Both the position numbers and the translations under genes were made by a program. The notes beneath the pieces are model-generated. The model was not told the DNA's origin and did no database searches. It saw nothing but the letters and a program-made list of their open reading frames with translations. A DNA stretch of 64,000 nucleotides from Cinnamomum chago (taxonomy: Eukaryota; Streptophyta; Magnoliopsida; Laurales; Lauraceae): assembly GCA_038049695.1 (NCBI GenBank), contig CP142452.1:74780501-74844500 (forward strand), given 5' to 3'. Each line of letters opens with the position of its first letter. Position 1 is the first letter of the stretch. Positions 24,544 to 35,368 of the stretch are shown in pieces.

Positions 24544-26271
24544 TCATACCTGGGTAAATAGTTCAAGATAGTGTTTAGCTACTTGCTCCTCAAGCTCCCA
24601 CGTGGCCTCTTCTGGTCCATGATGATCCCATAGTAGTTTCACCCATCGAATGGTTCTTGCTCGCAATACCTGTTCTTTCTCGTCAATGATGCGGAGTGGA
24701 CGCTCGACATAAGTGGAATTTGGCTTGATCTGAATTTCCTCATACTGAATGACATGGTCAGGGTCCCGAATGTATTTACGAAGCATGGATACATGAAATA
24801 CATCGTGTACTCCAGTGAATTCAGGTGGAAGCTTCAATCTGTAGGCAACATCACCTATTCGACTTTTGATCTCGAATGGTCCCACATATCTTGGGGAGAG
24901 TTTACCCTTTTGCCCAAACCGAACGGTGCCTTTCATCGGAGATGTTTTTAGAAACACCCAATCACCGACTTGAAATTCAAGTTTCCTTCTTCTGTTATCC
25001 GCATAACTTTTCTGTCTAGATTGGGCAGTCTTCAATCTTTCTCTGACTTGGAGGACCTTTTCAACTGTATCGGCAATGATAGTCGGTCCGTGAAAACTTC
25101 TTGTACCAACCTCATCCCAACAAACCGAAGTTCTACAACTCCGTCCATAGAGGGCTTCAAAAGGCGGCATCCCAATAGTCGAATGGAAACTATTATTATA
25201 AGCAAACTCACATAAAGCTAAATGCTCGTCCCACTCGCCACCAAAATCAAGAACGCTGGCTCGGAGCATATCTTCTAAAGTCTGTATAGTGCGTTCGGAC
25301 TGTCCATCTGTCTGCGGATGGTAAGCGGTGCTGAAGCTGAGTTTGGTACCCATGGACTGTTGAAAAGACTGCCAGAAGGAAGAGACAAATCTCGTATCTC
25401 TGTCGGAGACTATCGATACTGGGGTGCCATGCAATCGAACTATCTCCTTAACAAAAAGCTTTGCCATCTCATTGAACTTCATACCTTTCTTGAATGGAAG
25501 AAAATGGGCAGATTTCGTCAGCCGATCTCCTATCACCCAAATCACATTATTCTTCCGGCTAGTCAATGGTAAACCCGAAATGAAATCCATCGATATATGT
25601 TCCCATTTCCATTGAGGAATAGGCAAGGGGTGTAATAAACCTGGAGGCTTCCGATGCTCAAACTTTACACGCTGACAAGTGTAATACTTGGATACAAATT
25701 CAGCGATTTCTCTTTTCATATTATTCCACCAAAATCGCCTCTTGAGGTCTCTATACATCTTTGTACTCCCAGGGTGCATGGCATATCTGGCATTATGTGC
25801 CTTTGTCAGAATTGGAATTATCAACTGATTAGTCTTCGGCACACACAACCGATTCCTAAAATACAAAATTCCATTTACTAATTGAAAATCAGGCTTCTCG
25901 GCAATATGATCTCTTATTTTAGCCAAGTTAAGGTCTTCGAACTGTTCATTCTTAATTCGAGTCATCAGTTCAGGTTCGTATACCGACATGGCTGCCATCA
26001 TCACCGAATCACTAAGCAATTGAACTTCCACATCTAGTTCCTCAAAAGCATCAAACTTGAGCCATTGCGTGCCCATAACTGCAACTAATGACGACATCCT
26101 ACTTAAAGCATCAGCCACAATATTTCCTTTTCCCGGAATGTATTTGATTGGGAAGTCATAGTCCTTTATAAATTCTAGCCACCGCCTCTGCCTCATGTTG
26201 AGATCTTGTTGGGAGAACAAATATTGCAAACTGCGATGATCGGGATGCACTTCAAATTGTTCTCCATACAT
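24544..26271 (-). CDS. Gypsy-1 RNase H end, integrase and chromodomain-like tail
   Basis: About 575 residues. The N-terminal part is the RNase H connection (EVHPDHRSLQYLF, then ADALSR). A zinc-binding H2C2 region follows ([20 protein letters not shown]). The integrase core has DRLTKSAHFLPFKKGM, SDRDTRF and [20 protein letters not shown]. The C-terminus (RTIRWVKLLWDHHGPEEATW) resembles the chromodomain-type tail that steers chromovirus insertion. Part of a broken element. Confidence 0.88.
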   Translation of the reverse strand: MYGEQFEVHPDHRSLQYLFSQQDLNMRQRRWLEFIKDYDFPIKYIPGKGNIVADALSRMSSLVAVMGTQWLKFDAFEELDVEVQLLSDSVMMAAMSVYEPELMTRIKNEQFEDLNLAKIRDHIAEKPDFQLVNGILYFRNRLCVPKTNQLIIPILTKAHNARYAMHPGSTKMYRDLKRRFWWNNMKREIAEFVSKYYTCQRVKFEHRKPPGLLHPLPIPQWKWEHISMDFISGLPLTSRKNNVIWVIGDRLTKSAHFLPFKKGMKFNEMAKLFVKEIVRLHGTPVSIVSDRDTRFVSSFWQSFQQSMGTKLSFSTAYHPQTDGQSERTIQTLEDMLRASVLDFGGEWDEHLALCEFAYNNSFHSTIGMPPFEALYGRSCRTSVCWDEVGTRSFHGPTIIADTVEKVLQVRERLKTAQSRQKSYADNRRRKLEFQVGDWVFLKTSPMKGTVRFGQKGKLSPRYVGPFEIKSRIGDVAYRLKLPPEFTGVHDVFHVSMLRKYIRDPDHVIQYEEIQIKPNSTYVERPLRIIDEKEQVLRARTIRWVKLLWDHHGPEEATWELEEQVAKHYLELFTQV

Positions 26272-27306
26272 TTAATGCCTCCACAGTTTCAATGCAAACA
26301 CGATAGCGGCAAGCTCAAGGTCATGAGTGGCATAATTCCTTTCATGAGTTTTCAACTGCCTAGATCCATAGGCTATTACCTTCCCATTCTGCATAAGAAC
26401 ACACCCTAGTCCGACTCTAGAGGCATCCGAATATATCACAAAGCCTCCTGAGCCTTCAGGCAAGGACAGTACTGGGGCAGTTGTTAGCTTTTCTTTCAAA
26501 ATTTGGAAGTTGGACTCACACTCTTTAGTCCATGTAAATGGCACATCCTTCCTGGTCAACTTAGTCAATGGGGCTGAGATTTTGGAGAAGTCCTTGACAA
26601 ATCTACGGTAGTAACCTGCAAGACCTAGAAAGCTCCGAATTTCTGCCACTATCTTCGGACTTTGCCAATTTATAACTGCTTCTATCTTTGTTGGATCTAC
26701 CCTTAGGCCGTCTTGAGTGATAATATGCCCCAAGAAAGCCACTTGCTCGAGCAAAAAATCACACTTTTCAAGCTTAGCGTATAACTGGTGCATCCTCAAA
26801 AGCTGAAGTGACGATCTAAGGTGATTTGCGTGCTCTTCCATAGACTTTGAGTACACCAAGATGTCATCAATGAAGACGACAATAAAATGATCGAGGTAAG
26901 GAGCAAAAATCCTATTCATCAACGCCATGAACACTGCCGGAGCGTTGGTTAAGCCGAACGGCATCACGAGAAATTCGTAGTGTCCATATCTCGTTCTGAA
27001 TGCTGTTTTCGCAATATCTTGATCACGAACTCGTAGTTGATGGTATCCTGACCTAAGGTCGATCTTTGAAAAGTACGCTGCTCCTTGAAGCTGATCAAAT
27101 AGTTCATCAATTCGAGGTAACGGATATTTATTCTTTATCGTCACCTGATTGATCTTCCGGTAGTCTATACACATTCGAAGAGAACCATCCTTTTTCCTCA
27201 CGAACAGTACCGGAGCTCCCCATGGTGATACGCTAGGACGAATAAATCCTTTATCTAGCAAGTCTTGCAATTGCTCTTTTAATTCTCGGAGTTCAGCTGG
27301 AGCCAT
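26272..27306 (-). CDS. Gypsy-1 reverse transcriptase
   Basis: About 344 residues with all main blocks: [46 protein letters not shown] and the FIDD active box, then the RNase H start with [14 protein letters not shown]. It is a gypsy-type reverse transcriptase and part of a broken element. Confidence 0.9.
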   Translation of the reverse strand: MAPAELRELKEQLQDLLDKGFIRPSVSPWGAPVLFVRKKDGSLRMCIDYRKINQVTIKNKYPLPRIDELFDQLQGAAYFSKIDLRSGYHQLRVRDQDIAKTAFRTRYGHYEFLVMPFGLTNAPAVFMALMNRIFAPYLDHFIVVFIDDILVYSKSMEEHANHLRSSLQLLRMHQLYAKLEKCDFLLEQVAFLGHIITQDGLRVDPTKIEAVINWQSPKIVAEIRSFLGLAGYYRRFVKDFSKISAPLTKLTRKDVPFTWTKECESNFQILKEKLTTAPVLSLPEGSGGFVIYSDASRVGLGCVLMQNGKVIAYGSRQLKTHERNYATHDLELAAIVFALKLWRH

Positions 27307-27425
27307 TCTGTACGGTGCCCGGCATTAAATCAATGGAAAAATCAACTTCCCTGGACGGAGGTAACCCTGGAACTTCGTCTGGAAACACATCTGGGAATTC
27401 GCAAACCACTGGAATATCTTCTTGT

Positions 27426-28672
27426 TTGTGGAAAAGATTATTTTTGTTCGAACACACTATTTTTCTACAATTTAGTGTGCCTTTTTGTGTGGAAAGAGGG
27501 GGAAAATGAACTATATCCCCTTAAGTCAGTGGAAAAAATGAAATTATGAAGTCTGCAACATTAGACGATCATGCGCTAGATGATCAAGTCTATTGATTCC
27601 AAGTAACCATTAGGTCTGCTGATCATATAGGAGGTACAAAGGGGAGAGATGTGATAAACCTCAAGTGATTAATACCACTGGTCTCGAGCAAAGGATTCCT
27701 ATCAAATCCATTGATCACGGGATAAATGGCTCAAGAATTGTTTCTAACTTCCTAATTTTTTATTGCATTAATGTAGATGTAAATGGTTAGATTAGCTGTT
27801 CGGAACTGAATCAATGTCTACAATAAAGACTAACTTTGTGTTTATATCTGTCATAGGAATCCTATGATGGCACTAGATGTACTATTTGTGTTTAAAGTGT
27901 GCACAAATGAAATGAAAATTTGAATTGATGTGCTTGGTCTGTTCGTGAAATTCTGGGCTTCTCGTGATTCTTCTGAAACTGATTTAGCAGCTAGAGTGAC
28001 TGAAGAGGATTTGCTTGGATGCATGGTTTAAGATATTGGCCAATGTCGGTACATGTTGGACGATGCGTAACATTACCAGCCACTACTAAACTGATATGCT
28101 AATGTTATGTAATTGACCGTGAAGTTCATTGTTGTAATATGTAAGTTGTGGCTTTCATTCAGATCACTGAGAAATTAACTCACTTCGATGGCCACTTAGA
28201 CTTTGAGGCTTAAAACCTAAAACTATGATTTTCTATGACTAATATTTAGTTCATACTTGATCCTGAGTCAACTCAATCCATTTTCACAACTTTTAATTTT
28301 ATGCGTTTAAGCAGACCTTAAAGCTTGAGTTTTATCCCGAGAGATTGTAGTTTCTACCTTAAATAGAAACAAATGTAATCAAGTGTTGTTTTTTAAACAA
28401 ATGTGTTAGGGTGAAAATAAAATGTGATGCAATGAAATGCATCAGGGCTTGTTATTCAGCCTCATTAAATGATTTTGGCCATTCAATAAAAGACAATGAT
28501 CTTAATATACTCAATTTCTTATTTACCATGTACTTTTGCCTTCTTTAATTAGACAGTAATAACTTTGATGAAAATGAAATTAAACAAACCCCCTCTTTTA
28601 CATAGGCATTTTCTTAAGAGGACACGGACTCATGTTTCAAGACCATATTCATATATCATAGAATTTATTTTG
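27426..28672. other. Stretch between gypsy-1 and the glycosylase pseudogene, nothing recognised
   Basis: No gene, repeat or element ends are recognised. It could hold introns or lost upstream exons of the DEMETER-like gene, but I see none of the glycosylase helix-hairpin-helix or iron-sulfur motifs. Confidence 0.5.
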
Positions 28673-29455
28673 GTTGAACCTAGCCTACAATAGGACTCAT
28701 TTAGTAGAGCTCACACTCACAAGCAAGGTCTATAATAATGCAGTGCGAACCTTTATTGAAGAGCCGGCAACACCAGAACCAGAGTGCTTAGACACGTTGG
28801 AAAGTGTAATTGAGGATGCTTTCTGGATGGAAGATCCTGATGAAATTCCAGTGATCAAACTAAATATTAAAGAGTTCATGCAAAAAGTAAAGAATTACAT
28901 GCAAGAAAAGGGTGAACTCCAAGATGTTGATATGTCCGGGGCTTTAGTTGCTCTAACTCAAGAAGCTGCCTCTATCCCTATGCCCAAGGTGAAGAATGCC
29001 AGTCGTCTGCGAACAGAGCACCACGTGTAAGTATATTCCTTCCTTCCTCGTATTGACATTAACATTTATATTGAAGTATTAAACTTTGAATATACATAGG
29101 AAATCCGTTACCACATGGAAGCATTGAAATATTAATATCAGCTTACTATCTGCTCATTCTCATTTGCATATGCCATTATTAAATTGAACCCATGTGATAT
29201 TATTTTTCATTGTACAATAACCATTTTCTTCCCCTCAGTGTAACTATGAACCCCTAGATGCACACCCTCTCCTAGCAGAGGTTGGCCACTCTCCAACCAT
29301 TGTTTGCAATCTTATCATTACAGTTGGACAGAAGAGAGCCTGATAATCCATGTACATATCTTCTTGCAATATGGACACCAGGTATGCGCAAGAATTAAAG
29401 ATGAAATATAGCTATATGCACTTTAAAATATTGTTTTATATCTTCTAATTAATAA

Positions 29456-29971
29456 TGATGATGCCAAAAAGTGGTTTTCGGGCACCACCGGTCGAGTAAT
29501 AAATAATTAATGAGAAAATTTATGGAGAGAGAGAAAGAGAGAGGGGATTTATAGTGGTTCGGTCAGTATGACCTACGTCCACTTTAAATGATCACTTTAC
29601 TGCTCTGAGGAGGAGATTACAAAGTAGTCAGATACAATTATGATGTGAAGAATTCGAGGGAGATTGCTTGCCCCCCAGTGCTGGTGGGGCTTGGTGATTT
29701 ATAGTCTTCCCCTAACAGATGGGGAGACTCTTCAGCAACGGACGATTCAATCTGGAGGAGTCTTCGAACCGCTCCCAACATAAGAGGCGGGTATGATCTT
29801 CTCCGCAAGACTTGGTAAAAGCAGGTAGTTGGAACGACGTGCTGACTTCGTCGCTTCGTGGATCCGGACCCGGCTTTCAATGAATGGGTTCAGACCTGGG
29901 CTCATTGTGGACTCGGGTTACTTAGGCCTGACCCGTCATTGTGGACTGAGTCATTTGGGCTTGACCCATCA
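29456..29971 (-). repeat. Gag-only element 3' LTR
   Basis: 516 bp, TGATGATGCC to TTGACCCATCA on the plus strand, flanked on the left by AATAA. Confidence 0.93.
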
Positions 29972-30129
29972 TTTGCCCCTCAATGCCTCATGTCAAAGGA
30001 AACTTTGAAAGTGAGGCATTTTGAACATCAGGCCTCTTTCTTTCTTTTTTTTTTTTTTTTTTTTTTTATGCCGAACATTTGTAGCTTTTCTAGACATTGT
30101 TCGTCTCCGCTGTTCCCCTTTTAATACAT

Positions 30130-32090
30130 GTACTTCGCAGAGGGGGTCCGGGGGTGTCCCCCGGCAGTGGTCGAGCTGGTGCTGGGCGCGGGCGAGGAGC
30201 GGGCGAGGAGCACGGAGGCTGCTGGGCGCCCAGCCTGGGCGTGCTGGTGCTGGGCGCTCGGGTGCTGGTGGGCCAGCGCGGGCGAGGACGCTCGGGCGAG
30301 GGCGCGCGGGCGCGTGGGCGAGCGGACGCTAGTGGGCCAGCGCGGGCGAGGGCACACGGGCGAGCGGGCGCGAGGGCGCGGACACGCGGGCGAGGGTGCT
30401 GCTGTTTTTTTTTTTATTGGTGGTGGCAGGGACGCCCAAGTGATGGGCGCCCAGCACTTGGTACCTTTTTTTTTTTTTTTTTTTTTTAACCATTAAATGG
30501 CTGCTGATGTGCCTGTGCCACCACATCAAAAGTAACCAGCCAATTAATTAATATATCATGTCAACTCCACCCACTTCTTTGACTTTTGTTCCCTGATCAA
30601 ATGACATATCTTTGTTCCCTGATCAAATGATATATGTTTCTTCTTGTTTTTTGTTGGTGGGCAAACCATGGCAGGGGCGACCATGCACTTTATAATTTTT
30701 TTTTTTTTATTGTGGGGCAGGGACGCCCAGCACTTGGGCGCCCAGCATTTGGAAGGGGCGAGGCGCCGCTGGACCCCACTTGGACTGCTGCGTTGAACGC
30801 TTCTCGGGACGAGACACGGGGCGCCCGCACCGTGCTGCTGGCGAGAAGACCGTTGGACGGGGCGCCCCAGGTGCTGCTGGCGAGAAGACCGTTGGAGGTG
30901 GGGGCGCCCCTGCTGTGGGCATGGAGACGTCCGGACGGGGCGCTGTGGCTGCGATGCACGATCAAGCGCCTGGGGCGCCCCGGACGCTGGCGGCCAAGCA
31001 CTGCTGCTGCAGGCATTGGGCGCCTCAGGCAGCGACGGCCAGGTTGCGGGCGGCGCGGTCCCGGGCGAGCAGGCACCGGTGGCCGAGCGGACGCCAGTGG
31101 ACGAGCGCCAGGCGCCAGTGGGCGAGAGCCAGTTGCGGCAGACCGCAAACGATCGGGCGAGCAGCCCTCTTGGCTTGCAGGCGGACGGCCCCCCGGGCGC
31201 GGGCGTGCAGGCGGACGACCCCCTTGGCGCGGGCAGCCAGGGCCCTGTGGCTGCTGAGATGGGCGCCCCAGGCGCAGGCAGCCAGTCCTCAGGGCTGCAG
31301 GCCACGGGCGCCCCACCGGGCTCGGGCGGCCACGCGATGCGGTTGCGAACGACGGGCGGCCAGGCGCCTCTGGTGTCGGGCGAGGCTCCACGATGCGCGC
31401 GCCAGGTGGGCGAGGCGCCAGTGGGCGACGATGGTAAGACGTGGGGCTCCCCAACTCGGGGCGCCCCTACTGCAGGCAGGCGAGGCAGGGGCCCGGGCGC
31501 CCCTGCTGCTGGGCGTGTAGCTCTCGGTCTCGGTGGGCGTGCACATGTAGAGGGCGCCCATGTGGCTGGTGGTGGTGGGCGCCCAGCCTGTTACTGGGCG
31601 CTGCTGCCGGTGCGGGGCGCCCAGCCTGTAGCTGGATAGAACAGTTTCATTCTCTGATTTACCGTCCCATTATGAGTGGGGGCCCTTGTTCCTTAGCAAG
31701 ACTGACACAACTGGTGACATTTGGATTAACTACATTAGATGTCATGGCTAATGCACGTGGCCCCTTTAGGTTCATTGTCTTGGTGTCCACTGCAGCAGGT
31801 GCATGCATTTGTACTAGTCTTTGTTGCCTTTTGAGTTGAAATGATCAGCTTTGTTGCCTTTTGAGTTGAAATGATCAAGTTGACCACTTCACCCTGGGCG
31901 TGCAGGTGCATGGGCGAGGAGGTGCTGGTAGGTGCGGGCGCGCGGGAGAGCGCGGGAGAGCACCGGCGCGGGCGCGGGAGAGCGCGGGCGCTGAGATCTG
32001 CTGCGGGCGAGGAGTTCTGTCGCGGGTGACTGCTGGGCGCCCAGCCTGTTGGTGATGCTGGTGGGTGCTCAGCCATGGGCGAACAATTAC
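30130..32090. repeat. GC-rich GGGCGCCC motif field inside the gag-only element
   Basis: Dozens of copies of GGGCGCCCAG-like and GGGCG motifs lie in three or four GC-rich islands (about 30150-30450, 30715-31640, 31890-32060). The islands are separated by AT-rich pieces with poly-T runs. Open frames on both strands here are Arg/Gly/Ala/Pro-rich composition artefacts. The same motif is present inside the Gag coding frame at 33660-33840. Confidence 0.85.
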
Positions 32091-32394
32091 TCCTTTTTTT
32101 TTTTGAAAAACTTCTGGAGGCCAAAACAGCTGTTTCTGAACCTATTTTAGACTTTTGACACCATTAATCACCGCCATAGGCGGTGAGTTCTGGGGCTCGT
32201 CGAGAGCTTAGATTTAATTTGTACACCCCGTTTTGGAGCACCTTGGGCGAGCCTGGGCTGCTTGGGAGAGCCAGGGCTGCCTTGGGGGAGCCGGGGCTGC
32301 CTTGCGAGCTTTGGGCGCTATGGAGGATGCTGGCCTTCGCGTGTAAACATCAAGAGGCACCACTTTGGACGAGCTAAGTGGGTCAGGCACCGCT

Positions 32395-32760
32395 GGAGAT
32401 AGGCTGTCTGTTTGAGAGTAGGTCAAGCTTTTTGACGACCCGCGAGAGAGCCGCTAAGCTGAAGATAGGCTGCCTGTTTGAGAACAGTGCAGAGGTAGGC
32501 TAAGCTTTTTTGGCGACCCGCGAGAGAGCAGCTAAGCTGGAGATAGGCTGCCTGTTTGAGGACAATGCAGAGGTAGGCCAAGCTTTTTTGGCGACCCGCG
32601 AGAGAGCCGCTAAGCTGGAGATAGGCTGCCTGTTTGAGAACAGTGCAGAGGTAGGCCAAGCTTTTTGACGACCCGCGAGAGAGCCGCTAAGCTGGAGATA
32701 GGTTGCCTGTTTAAAAACAGTGCAGAGGCAAGTCACGCTTTTTTGGGCGACCCACGAGAT
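32395..32760. repeat. ~78-bp tandem repeat, nearly five units
   Basis: The marker CGCGAGAGAG recurs at 32441, 32519, 32597 and 32674, with a degenerate fifth unit at 32753, giving spacings of 78, 78, 77 and 79 bp. The array begins within the last codons of the element's Gag frame and continues into its 3' untranslated side. Because 78 is a multiple of three, the array stays open in minus-strand frames as a 26-residue repeat, but no protein is implied. Confidence 0.93.
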
Positions 32761-34097
32761 GATTCACCTCGCCTAGACCTGTTGATTTCCTCAGCGTTCA
32801 TATATTTTTGAGCTTTTGCCAATAGTTCTGGCATGCTCTTTGGTGGTCGCTTCATTACTGAAAAGAGGAATCTGGATGAACGGAGGCCTCCTAGAAAGGC
32901 GGTCATGGCGACTTTGTCATTGGGCTCCTCGACTTGGAGGACCTCCTCGTTAAAACGAGTGAGGTAACTCCTCAGACTCTCATCTCGGTCCTGTTTTATG
33001 CTGAGCAGGTGGGTGGCAGGCTTCTGGGGGCGGTGTCCTCCAATGAAGTGCGACACGAAGGACTTGCTTAGCTCTGCAAAGGTGGAGATTGAGGCTGGGG
33101 CCAGACTGGAGAACCATTGCCGTGCGGAGCCCTTCAGGGTGGTTGGAAATGCTCTACACATGATCTCGTTAGAGATGTTGTGTAGTTGCATTAGGGTTTT
33201 GTATGTTTCCAAGTGATCCAACGGGTCCTTGGTCCCATCAAAGGTCTCCATAGTTGGCATTTTGAATTTTCTAGGGAGTGGATAGTTTGCCACGGAGGGT
33301 TTGAACGGTGTATCCGTTCGTTGTACCAGATAGTCAATGGATTCTGATACCTGTGCCCTCATGGCATTGAAGACGTTGCCGATCTGATTTTGCATCTCTT
33401 TGATCTTCTCGTCCCAAAGGTTGGGAGCTTCTCTGGATTGACCTTGGAACTGGCTCTCGTCTTCCAGGTTGTAATTTCCACTTCCCTCCTCCTGGAAATC
33501 AGGATCCTCATGATTGGAAGCAGAGGGAGGAGGTGAAAGTCCACCATGGTTCGACCCGCCTGCGACTCCTCCAGGGGGAGGAGGTATGTCGAGGTGAGCG
33601 CGGCCTTCAGGATCGACCAGTAGTCTTCCGTGCGGGACGACAGGCGGAGCTTCAGCAGATGTCCCCTGGGCGTGGGCGCCATCATGGCGGGCGCCCAGGG
33701 CGCCATGAGGATGGGCGCCCAGGGATTGGGCGCCCAGCTGCAGTCCTCCACCCTGGGCGCCCAGGGGATGGGCACCCAGGTGAAGGCGGCCTCGGTTGGC
33801 GCCTCGGCCCCGAGCACCGTGTTGACGGGCGCCCGGGTGAGGTGCCCCTCTGCGTGGAGCGACCGGTTGCTCCGAGAGAGGTGCTTCCTGTGGTCCTGCA
33901 CCTAGTGCTCCTCCCTGACTCGCCAGCATGAGCTGCAGTATTTGTTGGTTCTGAGCTACCAACTGCTGCATGGTCTCCAGCATCTGCTGGGGAGAGGGAG
34001 CGGGAGCATTCGGTGCAAGGTTGGTTGGTGGAGGATTACCCTCGCCCTCGCGCGAGGGGTTACCATCTTGTCGCCTTGTTGACCTGGTGATAGGCAT
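32733..34097 (-). CDS. Gag of the gag-only gypsy element
   Basis: About 454 residues starting MPITRSTRRQDGNP; the frame is open upstream into the LTR, but this Met lies just after the primer site. Residues ~70-150 are a low-complexity Gly/Ala/His stretch (GAHPLGAQGGG type) encoded by GGCGCC repeats. The retrotransposon Gag domain follows: MPTMETFDGTKDPLDHLETY, then LKGSARQWFSSLAP and YLTRFNEEVLQVEEPNDKVA. The pattern is that of Ogre/Tat-like gypsy Gags. No zinc knuckle and no Pol follow. Confidence 0.88.
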   Translation of the reverse strand: MPITRSTRRQDGNPSREGEGNPPPTNLAPNAPAPSPQQMLETMQQLVAQNQQILQLMLASQGGALGAGPQEAPLSEQPVAPRRGAPHPGARQHGARGRGANRGRLHLGAHPLGAQGGGLQLGAQSLGAHPHGALGARHDGAHAQGTSAEAPPVVPHGRLLVDPEGRAHLDIPPPPGGVAGGSNHGGLSPPPSASNHEDPDFQEEGSGNYNLEDESQFQGQSREAPNLWDEKIKEMQNQIGNVFNAMRAQVSESIDYLVQRTDTPFKPSVANYPLPRKFKMPTMETFDGTKDPLDHLETYKTLMQLHNISNEIMCRAFPTTLKGSARQWFSSLAPASISTFAELSKSFVSHFIGGHRPQKPATHLLSIKQDRDESLRSYLTRFNEEVLQVEEPNDKVAMTAFLGGLRSSRFLFSVMKRPPKSMPELLAKAQKYMNAEEINRSRRGESSRGSPKKA

Positions 34098-34148
34098 GGC
34101 TTTTTGAAAAAAGGAAATTCTTTTCGTTTCCCACAGACGGCGCCAAAC

Positions 34149-34664
34149 TGATGATGCCAAAAAGTGGTTTTCGGGCACCACCGGCCGAGTAATAAATAAT
34201 TAATGAGAAAATTTATGGAGAGAGAGAAAGAGAGAGGGGATTTATAGTGGTTCGGTCAGTATGACCTACGTCCACTTTAAATGATCACTTTACTGCTCTG
34301 AGGAGGAGATTACAAAGTAGTCAGATACAATTATGATGTGAAGAATTCGAGGGAGATTGCTTGCCCCCCAGTGCTGGTGGGGCTTGGTGATTTATAGTCT
34401 TCCCCTAACAGATGGGGAGACTCTTCAGCAACGGACGATTCAATCTGGAGGAGTCTTCGAACCGCTCCCAACATAAGAGGCGGGTATGATCTTCTCCGCA
34501 AGACTTGGTAAAAGCAGGTAGTTGGAACGACGTGCTGACTTCGTCGCTTCGTGGATCCGGACCCGGCTTTCAATGAATGGGTTCAGACCTGGGCTCATTG
34601 TGGACTCGGGTTACTTAGGCCTGACCCGTCATTGTGGACTGAGTCATTTGGGCTTGACCCATCA
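34149..34664 (-). repeat. Gag-only element 5' LTR
   Basis: 516 bp, one difference from the other LTR, flanked on the right by AATAA. The primer site (TGGCGCCGTC on the minus strand) lies just inside. Confidence 0.93.
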
Positions 34665-34830
34665 AATAACACTTGGCATCTGATGATAGGTGAAACTGCA
34701 CAATCCATTCAACCACCTGAAATTGATTGCACCTCCCAATAGTCTGGTAATTTGTGCAGCAAGTAGACATGCTTTACATGCAATAGCATGCGAGAGGCAA
34801 ATGCTCAAACAGTCAAGAGGCACGCTTCTG

Positions 34831-35368
34831 CTAAGAAAAAATCATGGCTAATATATACGCAAGCTGTAGGGAAATTTTGCTTTACAATATCATTGATTAC
34901 ATTGTGTTGGTAACAGAGAAAGTTCGATTCCCTTGGTCTTGGTTTGGATTTGTAGAGAAAAAAAATTACTGCAATAAGTTTAAAATCAACCATTCAAGAT
35001 GAGATGTTTATACTTAGGAATACCCTTAACAAAATGCTGTTAAATATTGAGACCATAGCTGACTTGGTTGGGATCTCTCTCTCTAGGACGGACGATTGAA
35101 AATATTTAATGAGATAGACCCAGGTTAAAGATTTTAATTTATGATCATTGTGGGTGGCAAGTACAACAATAGGATAGTTGACATGATTCTAACAATTTGA
35201 TTTACAAGTATCCAACAGTAGGAGTCAATGGTTCAAGTAATAAGAAGCACTGATGTTTCTTTGTAGACAAGGTTAGGCCACTGGTCAGGATTTACCTTAC
35301 TTCTTTTACAACTTTCATGTGCCGACTTGAGTTCGGGCAAGGTCCTTTATGCAGTAAATAGGGTTCAG
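34831..35368. other. Stretch after the glycosylase pseudogene, nothing recognised
   Basis: No gene or element is recognised. It may be former intron of the DEMETER-like gene. Confidence 0.45.

Larger units (their letters stand above)
21978..27425 (-). mobile_element. Gypsy-1: Ty3/gypsy chromovirus-type element, 5' part absent
   Basis: On the minus strand, the 3' LTR is 21978-24505 (about 2.5 kb, ends TGTTACACCC and GGATGTGACA read on the minus strand). It is preceded by the polypurine tract TTGGGGAGGAA. Parts present: the start of reverse transcriptase through RNase H (27306-26272) and integrase with a chromodomain-like tail (26271-24544). Gag, protease and the 5' LTR are not present; recognisable element sequence ends near 27425. 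The remaining coding part carries about one further break. The long LTR and the chromodomain-like C-terminus suggest the Tekay/Del branch. Age cannot be read from a single LTR. Confidence 0.9.
29456..34664 (-). mobile_element. Gag-only non-autonomous Ty3/gypsy element (TR-GAG-like), young
   Basis: LTRs at 29456-29971 and 34149-34664 (516 bp each) differ at one position by eye, so the insertion is probably well under 0.2 million years old. The 5-bp target duplication AATAA is perfect (29451-29455 and 34665-34669). On the minus strand the primer-binding site TGGCGCCGTCTGTGGGAA follows the 5' LTR after a short spacer, and the polypurine tract TTGAGGGGCAAA precedes the 3' LTR. The only domain found is Gag (34097-32733). 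The other ~2.7 kb is GC-rich repeat sequence without any protease, reverse transcriptase or integrase. This matches the published class of terminal-repeat elements with a Gag domain (TR-GAG), which rely on partner enzymes. No break is seen in the Gag frame. Confidence 0.9.
28742..34830 (+). pseudogene. DEMETER/ROS1-type 5-methylcytosine DNA glycosylase, partial pseudogene
   Basis: DEMETER/ROS1 proteins excise 5-methylcytosine in the nucleus. Four exon remnants are recognisable. Exon A (about 28742-29026) reads IEEPATPEPEC, then DEIPVIKLNIKEFMQ, then AASIPMPKVKNASRLRTEHH, a stretch specific to this family, with a good GTAAGT donor. Exon B (about 29239-29280) has the relic of the next block (DAHPLLAE) but is out of frame with exon A. 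Exon C (about 29321-29381) reads LDRREPDNPCTYLLAIWTP. Exon D (34690 to about 34830) reads GETAQSIQPPEIDCTSQ and then the permuted CXXC block (TCFTCNSMREANAQTV), but carries two in-frame TAG codons. The glycosylase domain, iron-sulfur cluster and RRM-like tail are not seen. The intron between C and D hosts the 5.2-kb LTR element (29456-34664). It is a truncated pseudogene. Confidence 0.82.

Noticed and set aside
30021-31639. Several long overlapping open frames on both strands in the GC-rich part of the gag-only element
   Set aside because: Arg/Gly/Ala/Pro-rich, no domain, open in many frames at once because of GC repeats; not genes.
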